Positions 57,301-64,000 of a DNA stretch of 64,000 nucleotides are shown piece by piece (within the stretch, counting starts at the first letter, position 1; each line of letters starts with the position of its first letter). The notes under the pieces are model-generated. The model was not told where the DNA came from and made no database searches. It worked only from the letters and a program-made list of their open reading frames with translations. The DNA is from Romanomermis culicivorax (taxonomy: Eukaryota > Nematoda > Enoplea > Mermithida > Mermithidae), in the NCBI GenBank assembly GCA_963922205.1, contig CAWUHX010000084.1, positions 806,001-870,000 on the forward strand. Reading direction: 5' to 3'. The translations under genes were made by a program, and so were the position numbers.

Positions 57301-59185
57301 TATTTTAAGTTTTCTACTCTATGAATATTGCGTATCAAACTAAACATGCTTTTTTGATCGTTGCTGCGCCTATCATTCCAAAATAAATGGGCTATAATCA
57401 ACAAGTCTACTATATCATTCCCCTACTAGTCAAAATCGGAGATGCTGGAATAAGCATCAAACGTGGAGAGTATTTCCTTAGGTTATGTTACATAACTCTT
57501 ATCTTTTCCAATTTTGTACAAAGTTCTATGAAGTAGAAATGATATTGCAGCATGTTCATTTCTTGTATATAACTTGACTTCAGGTCTTGAAATTACCGAT
57601 CAATTTTCACATTACCAACTGTGTTCCTGAGAGTTGACGCTCAAGTAAGCAGATTCCTTGTAGCGCATTGCAGGATAGTTCGAAAAAAACATTGCCCACC
57701 TCAGATTTGTTTCGATACCTCACCTCGAACAAAATGAGTGTTAGGTTTTTTGCAATCGCAGCCCGCGGCGTCTGTGATCTGCATAATTGTATATTCTAAT
57801 TATCGTAATGAATGCTTCATCGGTTGAATTCATAACAGCCGCCATTTTTTAGAGACTTTCGAAAATCTGGTTTGGGGGTTTTGACCCTCTGCAGACTTTG
57901 ATTGACCACCAGCAGATTCTTGCTGATCCCCAGCAATGATTGAGAAGATGACGAAGGAAAATGAGCAAGCGAGAATTCGTCATAAAAATGGGAATAATGC
58001 TGTAGTTTAACAATTTTACTAAACAAAGTGTACTTAATTTCAGAAAAGTAAAATTAAAACTTTAAAACATGCAGTCTAAGCAAATAATTTCATATATCTG
58101 ACCAGTATAGGTTGAAGAATATGCTACTTGGATTTTAGAAGACCTTTCTAAGACCTTTCTTTTCGTTGTCGAGAATGAAAAAAAATTTGTATTCCACCCC
58201 CTGTCCTGGCTGACCCCCAGCGGAATTTCAATGCTGTGCATGTATGGTGGAGACTTGTTGGATCTTTGTCTCCAAAAAATAGTCTTTCTACCTATCGCTG
58301 ATCATAGACAATAATTTGGGTAATTTTTTTTAATCACCTATCACCTCTATTTTGTAGCAATCTTAATTGGCTCATTCGGTTGATAGTTAAGCATGCACGA
58401 TGAACCTGGAAAGTACTGTTAAAGCTAAAGGATATCTTCATTATCCACGATAAACTAGCAATACCATTTAATGATTTCGATTTTAAAAGTTTTTGGTTCA
58501 GACTGGAGTCGAATCTGGCTTACAAGTGATTCGGTCTGATGTTCTCACAACTTGACCAACACAGGAACAATTTTTATCATCCTAAAATGCGATTGACCCA
58601 ACTCTTCGAAATCGAGGGCAGGTTTGGACTTGGTCAAAATTGGGCTGATTTTTTGATACCTTGTTCACTTGGCCTGCAGGTGTTATGGCGTGTGTGTCAG
58701 AGTCTCATTTCTCGACCAATGTATTATGCGGCTAGCCGAACCATTCTTTTTCAGGCTATTCAAAACAAATCGTGCTCGTCAGCGTTTCAATTTTCACATC
58801 CCTGATCGCCGTCATCATTTTCGTCGTTTGCTGGCAACGACGCCGCGCCCGTAAACAACTGCGTCGGGCCATGGAGCGCGAAATGGCCCGACGTGGTTCG
58901 TTGTCGTCGGCGTCGTCGTCGACGGCTGGTGGCGATGGTAGCCGCTCCAGTTTGCATCTGACGACAGCGGTACCAGGTCAACAAAGTTGCTCTATGATGA
59001 ATAGGCAGACTTCGCAAAAAGCAGAGCCGTCGTCACCGCACGAAAAATTGGTCAAAAGTGATAGTAGAACGTCAGAGGTTGGGCATAATTCCAAGAAGAA
59101 CCATTTGCCAAGGAATGAGGCAGGCGAAATCGTCGTCTTTCCGCAGAATAGATATGCGTCGAAGAAGGGGAAAAGTAATTTTTAA
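51376..59185 (+). CDS. Neto/SOL-2-like CUB-CUB-LDLa transmembrane protein, 5' end missing
   Basis: Eight exons join in phase: 51376-51577, 51844-52034, 53179-53298, 53504-53602, 53989-54160, 54342-54445, 54647-54802 and 58755-59185. CUB1 (exons 1-2) shows YRFHFRAKLDEV, YVEIVVIDYY, YCGNVAPPN and GFKGTYRF; its first two Cys are not visible. CUB2 (exons 3-6) has CGG, KSPGYPNDYP, CNWVIRV, IILCGE and IGFYLVW. The LDLa module (exon 7) has CDGIPNC and SDDSDEDNC with eight Cys instead of six. Exon 8 encodes a membrane helix (IVLVSVSIFTSLIAVIIFVV), an Arg-rich stop-transfer and a Ser-rich ~120-residue cytoplasmic tail. The layout is that of Neto/SOL-2, auxiliary subunits of ionotropic glutamate receptors. 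Signal peptide exon(s) lie upstream and were not found. Another CUB-LDLa receptor is possible. Confidence 0.75.
52541..52605. repeat. Degenerate GCTTAGGCTTAG repeat
   Basis: About ten GCTTAG-like hexamers with substitutions (GCTCAG, GTTTAG) lie inside the 1.1-kb intron 52035-53178. They are a decayed relative of the array at 55112-55189. Confidence 0.6.
55000..55278. mobile_element. Foldback element with TTAGGC array in its loop
   Basis: Arms CTTTTTAACAATTTTACCCC (from about 55006) and GGGGTAAAATTGTTAAAAAG (to about 55271) are inverted repeats of ~50 bp that also share CTTTTCCTG/CAGGAAAAG. Copy 1 of the host transposon lacks this block at the matching place (~50190), showing that it is an insertion. 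Confidence 0.7.
55112..55189 (-). repeat. TTAGGC/GCCTAA hexamer array, 13 units
   Basis: Thirteen consecutive hexamers, ten of them exact GCTTAG and the others GCTTAA, GCTCAG and GCTCAA. TTAGGC is the telomere repeat of nematodes. The array is interstitial, inside an intron and inside a foldback element. Confidence 0.9.
55795..56150 (+). repeat. Interspersed repeat family R1, copy 2
   Basis: Contains CCAGCAATGATTGAGAAGATG and TTTCTATGCTGTGCACGTATG, matching copies at 31.8 and 57.9 kb. Present in T1 copy 2 and absent from copy 1. Confidence 0.5.
56363..57870. other. Intronic sequence, nothing recognised
   Basis: Middle of the last intron of the CUB-LDLa gene. No repeat family or coding signal. 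Confidence 0.4.
57875..58250 (+). repeat. Interspersed repeat family R1, copy 3
   Basis: The best preserved copy: CCCCAGCAATGATTGAGAAG on the left and CTGTCCTGGCTGACCCCCAG with ATGCTGTGCATG on the right. Lies in the last intron of the CUB-LDLa gene. Confidence 0.5.
58503..58560 (-). repeat. tRNA-like sequence with B box
   Basis: On the minus strand GATTCGACTCC resembles a polymerase III B box and TTGGTCAAGTTGTGAGAAC a D-arm. The T-stem does not pair and the acceptor stem is absent, so this is a tRNA-derived remnant and not a working tRNA gene. Confidence 0.3.
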
Positions 59186-59754
59186 CTTTCGTGGTTGATA
59201 TTTCATTTTTCCAACACTGTGTCTTTTCGCATATGTTATTTGTATTCAATAGAGCAAGTTTTTTTAGCACGAGTCCAATTGGCATTCGTGCTACAGTTAG
59301 CACAACTGACAAATATTACTTTATTGGTGTCATACTAATGTGTGAGTTTGTCAATTCTGATAACCTGCTTTTATGGTATTATCAACTCATGAAATCATGC
59401 TTGATGTTGGTACTTTTAAAAGGTATTATACTCTCATCTGATTCTAACTAAATTAGCTCATTCTTACATTATGCAATTGGTTAGTTAACCTACAAGTTCG
59501 GTGGTTAGTTTGACAGTAAAAGTTATAGGAATCGCTAAAGTCATGTTCTGTTTGGATAAAAGTTTACATGTTTTCGTTGTATCTGGAATGGCGCTTCAAC
59601 TTCAATATAGGATCTCGATTTATTTTTCCAGAAAACGTACGATTTGCGTAAACTTCAGCATATGTCAAAACAGCTGTTTTCAAGTTACTTAGGTAGTGTC
59701 CGAGAAGTTAAAGCTGAAGCTGATTCGGACTCGAGTCACAGTCATTCACTAAAG
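59186..59754. other. 3' flank of CUB-LDLa gene, nothing recognised
   Basis: No AATAAA close to the stop codon was noted and open frames lack domains. Confidence 0.35.
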
Positions 59755-60710
59755 CCGTAGGCATAGTTGGCCGGTTTTTTTGCGGCCGCAAATTTTGAGG
59801 CCCGCAATTGCGGGGCATACTATTGTGCGGTTCCGGAAAAATGCGGAATCGAAAAACTGCGATGGTAAGCACAGTTCACCGCAATTTCAAACCAGAAATT
59901 AGTTGAGATGCAACGTTTTTCATTGTAAGTTTACATAATACGTACGGAAAATGAAGCATTTATTGTACATGTTAAGTGTGATAATTAAAAAATTAATCAT
60001 ACTTCGAAAAAACATATTTTGTACAGTTTTTTGCGCTGAACAACAAGTTAGTATTTGTTTGATCTAAAAATCAAAATTCGTTTTGTAACATCAATCCAAA
60101 AGTTCAAATTTTTTGCAATTTTTGAAATTATAGGTCACAATCATTGAAGTTCTATAAGTAATCAGGTATGCAATGTGGATCAATAAAAATTTGTCAGTGA
60201 ATGTAACAGTGTTTATTGTATATACATGACACATATAGATATATGTAGCATCAAAATTATGGTTTACACTACACTTTAAATTCCAATTTTCAGCAGTTAT
60301 CAATGACTCAAATTTACACATTTTTGTACCCTGTGAAGTCAAATAATGAGTGTCATTGATTAAACTCCACTATGTTATGGCGGGACCCCTTGGCCACATA
60401 CCCACAAGGTTGTACCGAATTAAAAAAAAAACCATTGAGTGTGCTACAGTGAAACAATAGAAGCCATTTTTGAATCAAATTATGAAATTTTTTGTTCAAA
60501 AATGCAGTCATTCCCCCAAAATTCTAATAATCTAACTAAAACTTTTACGCATTGCAGGCTGACAACTTGACTATATACCCATAAGGTTTGGTCGTAATAT
60601 CATTATCCCTTACATATGAAATTATACAAAGTTAAAGGCGTTCTTGATATTGTTGAAAAAACAAAAAAGCAACAATTTGTTGTTCCATTTAGTCAGAATA
60701 TTATTAATTC
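59755..60710. repeat. Left long terminal inverted repeat
   Basis: The inner ~700 bp align well with the right repeat (GTTATGGCGGGACCCCTTGG against CCAAGGGGTCCAGCCATAAC; TTGTTGTTCCATTTAGTCAG against its complement). The outer ~250 bp are GCGG-rich and more diverged. An open frame at 60091-60342 is repeat sequence. Confidence 0.75.
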
Positions 60711-61029
60711 TAGTTCAAATAGACTACATTGCAGCACAGTATATGGCTACATACCAACCAACTTGCATCAAAGGTATTGACACCCATTGTATATTAAAAA
60801 AATAGAAAACTATGTTCTTTTGGTTATTTATACAATGAAAGATTGTTCAAATTTTCAACAAAAACTGACAAAATCTGGATCATTTTCGGATCATAAGAGC
60901 TCAACATGAAATTAATTTGGATCTGATATAAAGATTCGCACTATACCAGATGACATTTTTGAAGAGTCAGGTCTACATACTAATTATTGAAACAATTATT
61001 CAAAACAATCTGTTTTCATTAGTTCACTT

Positions 61030-62760
61030 TCATATTATAAATAAGGATCAAACATTGCTGGATCCTCGTAGGGTTCTTCTTCATCTTCAACACCACATTC
61101 TCCTTCCGGGTTGCTACTATAGAATGTAGTAGGATCTACTTGTTGATGGCTAAGTTTCCTAGCCCAGAATCGGATAATTTGTTGTCATGTGGTTAAGTCA
61201 GATCTGACAAAAGATGGGTTCCTCCTCACTTCTTTGGCAACAACTTTAGCATTGAATTTTTGATGATATACAATGCCACTGTTGTATTTTTCCAACAAAT
61301 ATTGATATTGTTTTTTCCATCAAGAGACGACTAATCTTATGCTTATTTGAACTCCAAGCTTTTTCTGTAACATCAAATGAGCCAGCTTCATAAAACAATT
61401 GAAGAGCTTCTTGAACTTCAGGCAAGCCAGGGGTCAGTTGAACACTTCCTAGTGTTCTACTGTAGCTCTGTATTGCCATATCACATAAACTTGTTTGCTG
61501 TGGCATTAGCTTGCATTAGCATTTGGGCATTAGCATACCCAAAGTAAGATGCAGCAAGAAGTTGCGATGAAATACAAAGGTCCTTATAAATCCGCCTTCA
61601 GGGTATTTAAAGGCACCACTTTCCGTTTTACATGGCTCATCAGCAGGGGCTGGATGATCTTCAGATTCTTCTTTGAAGTTGATGATTGTGATTTTCGGAT
61701 CAATAGCAATCCATAACTTTGATGTTTGGAGGGGTCCAACCTCTGGCTGGTTTTCATGAACAACATGATGGATTTCAAGCTTTTTGGTAACTGTTCAAAC
61801 TTCAATATTTTGGTCTTTAATATGCTTTCAGTGCCAACCTTGTAAGCTATAGTTGACTTGATTTCAATAGGTGTGAACTGGAAATTGAAGTAGCTCCTGA
61901 TACCAAATGCTTTAAGGTCCATCTTTTTGTGTGGGATTTTGAGATTGCCAGTGATAAATGATGTTCCCTTGACCTTTCCATGTGCCATACCACACCTGAT
62001 GAATTCTTCAGCAGTTGTACATTGATTGTTTTCATCTATAAACAGTAAAACTTGCCTCTTTATTAGTGCGGCAATTCAGTCACATGGGACTTCACCAAAT
62101 TGAGGTTCAGTGAAGTTCCAGTTCTTGATAGTCATGCCTGTTTTCTGAGATATTGTTGGCACCATGAGCAAGGTTGGGGAGCAATGAAAACATCGAGCAT
62201 TGTCAGATCACATAATAGCTGCATTGATTGCGGGTTGCTCTGCCTTGATTTTTGTCAATGTGTCAGTCAGTATTCCGATAATTGCAATACTGTCTTGTGA
62301 AAGCGAGTTGAAAACATGGACAAATGTAGTGTCCACTTTTCATCACAAGAGCATATGTGCAGTGCTATGGCAAACTGCACTCACCAAAGTGGCTTGACTG
62401 ATCTTTCAGTCCATTGGAAGGCTGAAATTTCATTGCCCAATCAAGACTCATTATTCTTCTGGAGGTTGCCAATAGTGTCGTTCCATGCTTGATTTGGTGC
62501 ATTGATCTAAGCTGTCTTGATGTCATTACAATATATTACTGATACTCTAATCAGCTAAATATTCAGCTTCAACTTTATCAATTGAATTTGTGAAATGGGA
62601 TTGAGTTACTGCCTCTTTGATGTCTTTCAGTGTCTTCTTTAAGTGCTCACAATTGTCCCATTTCATGTCATGAATGTGATCTGTACATTTCTCCTGTAAA
62701 TTTGGATGTACTAAGAGCATGCCATGAACAGTGATCAGAAATATGGGATTTTGGCTTTAT
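61030..62760 (-). pseudogene. Degraded DDE-type transposase, family not assigned
   Basis: The minus strand carries pieces in shifting frames: KCTDHIHDMKWDNCEHLKK (~62.7 kb), SLSQDSIAIIGILTDTL (~62.28), SDNARCFHCSPTLL (~62.19), NWNFTEPQFG followed by a PCD (~62.1), and from 61988 an open part with HGKVKGTSFITGNLKIPH and GIRSYFNFQF, then LPEVQEALQLFYEAGSFDV (~61.4). SDNA with a downstream EPQ and CD is the pattern of a DDE nuclease core. Stops (one directly before SDNA) inactivate it. I do not recognise the superfamily. Confidence 0.5.
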
Positions 62761-62879
62761 GTGGAGTCTATAATCACTTTTTAAATACAATTTTACTTCT
62801 TTTAGCTTTAATATAATATCTTGTGTCCATGTGGGTCCCAATTATCTGAGAAAGATCCAAAAAGTTTATGTTGGTTCAC

Positions 62880-63954
62880 TATTCTGACTAAATGGAACAA
62901 CAATTTGCACCTGAAGGTTTTTCAACAATATGAAGAATGCCTCTAACTTTGTGCAATTTTCCATGTAAGGGATAAAGATATTACGACCAAACCTTATGGG
63001 TATATAGCCAAGATGTCAGCCTGCAATGCGTAAAAGTTTTAGTTGGATTATTAGAATTTTGGGTGAATGACTGCATTTTTGAACAGAAAATTTCATAATT
63101 TGATTCGAAAATGGCTTCCACTTGTTTCACCGTGGCACACTCAATGGTTTTTTTAGTTTTATAAAACTTTGTGGGTATGTGGCCAAGGGGTCCAGCCATA
63201 ACATAGTGGAGTTTAATCAATGACAGTCATTATTTGACTTTACAGGGTACAAAAATGTGCGAATTTGAGTCATTTATAACTGCTGAAAATTGGAATTTAA
63301 AGTATAGTGTAAACCATAATTTTGATGCTACATATATCTATATGCGTCATGCATATACACTAACATGGTTACATTCGTTGACAAAGTTTTATTGATCAAC
63401 ATTAAATACCTGATTACTTATAGGCCCTCAATGATTGTGACCTAAAATTTTGAGAATTGCAAAAAATTTTAATCTTTGGATTGATGTTAGAAAACGAATT
63501 TTGATTTTTAGATCAAACGAATACTGGCATGTTGTTCAGCGCAAAAAATTGTACAAAATATGTTTTTTCGAGGTACGATTAATTTTTTACTTATCACAAC
63601 CTTGGTCGAATCGAGACATTGTATCTTAAGTCGTCAGATCCGTATCCGCTATCTGCGAGTGGATCCGTGCTTCAGTAGTACCCTAATATTTACATTCATT
63701 CAGGTATCTGGAGTTATTCGGCGCAAAATTGCATATACTGTATCGATTGCGGCTACCAGAACCGCAAAAAGTACTCAACTCGAGAATTCATAGCGGGTCT
63801 ATAAACCGCACTAAACCGCAGTGCGGTTGCGGGTTGCTACCCTCAAAATATGTTCCAGTTGCAGGTGACTTGCGGGCCGCAAATTTTCAAAGCCGCAAAA
63901 AAGTGTGCGGGCCGCATTGTTTTTCATCCGTTGCGGCCAACTATGCCTACGGCT
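62880..63954. repeat. Right long terminal inverted repeat
   Basis: Reverse complement of 59755-60710 over the inner ~700 bp with roughly 85-90% identity by eye. The outer part contains GCGGTTGCGGGTTGC and CGGGCCGCA words and is longer than on the left, so one side has gained or lost about 120 bp. Confidence 0.75.
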
Positions 63955-64000
63955 TAAGCAAAAGGCACGAAAAGAATGAGGATATTGACAAAGTTATTAT

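Larger units (their letters stand above)
59755..63954. mobile_element. 4.2-kb DNA transposon with ~1-kb terminal inverted repeats
   Basis: Ends read CCGTAGGCATAGTTGGCC and its exact reverse complement. The inverted repeats extend inward about 1 kb each (to ~60710 and from ~62880). The interior 60.7-62.9 kb holds a decayed minus-strand transposase. No target duplication could be defined with confidence. Confidence 0.75.

Noticed and set aside
58503..58560. Functional tRNA gene
   Set aside because: B-box-like sequence only; T-stem does not pair and there is no acceptor stem.

Overview
This is a eukaryotic, AT-rich, repeat-dense window, most likely from a nematode. That reading is an inference from three things: an array of the nematode-type telomere hexamer TTAGGC at 55.1 kb, short (~50-80 bp) GT-AG introns with TTTCAG-like acceptors, and two animal genes whose closest matches by motif are a MAK/ICK-type ciliary kinase and a Neto/SOL-2-type receptor auxiliary protein. 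Clade and species cannot be fixed from the sequence alone.

Layout. (1) 1-444, minus: first exon of a protein kinase, with an RFX X-box-like site upstream. (2) 1.34-33.46 kb: a stack of nested mobile elements. The outermost layer is a probable LTR retrotransposon (two ~545-bp direct repeats starting TG and ending CA, gag-like remnant). Inside it lies an old, decayed Polinton/Maverick on the minus strand (2.82 to ~27.8 kb). Inside that is a younger Polinton on the plus strand (10400-25285) with ~325-bp terminal inverted repeats, AG...CT ends and a perfect 6-bp target duplication AACAAT. The two Polintons share gene order, so each copy helps to annotate the other. (3) 33.5-47.9 kb: mostly non-coding, with two minisatellites, a degraded minus-strand retrotransposon gag with a CCHC zinc knuckle, a polypurine tract and one weak candidate gene. 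(4) 47.9-51.2 kb: a MITE cluster and a 1.1-kb TTAA-flanked element. (5) 51.4-59.2 kb, plus: seven exons plus a C-terminal exon of a CUB-CUB-LDLa-transmembrane protein; its last intron (4 kb) holds a second TTAA-type element carrying a foldback element with the TTAGGC array. (6) 59.75-63.95 kb: a DNA transposon with ~1-kb inverted repeats and a degraded transposase.

The young Polinton carries, in order: protein-primed DNA polymerase B (eight spliced introns, several stops and frameshifts), packaging ATPase, a Cys-motif gene, a two-HMG-like-box gene, a secreted protein with the Cys motif twice, two conserved Polinton proteins of unknown role, integrase with chromodomain, adenain-like protease, penton-like minor capsid protein, a small basic protein, double-jelly-roll major capsid protein, and an antisense gene with a PC4-like segment. 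Integrase, protease and ATPase are intact, while polymerase, penton and major capsid genes are broken. The copy therefore looks unable to act alone, though it could in principle be helped in trans.

The least familiar content is the family of Cys-motif proteins (three domain copies in the young Polinton, one in the old), the antisense PC4-like gene, and the TTAGGC foldback, which a paralogous empty site shows to be an insertion.
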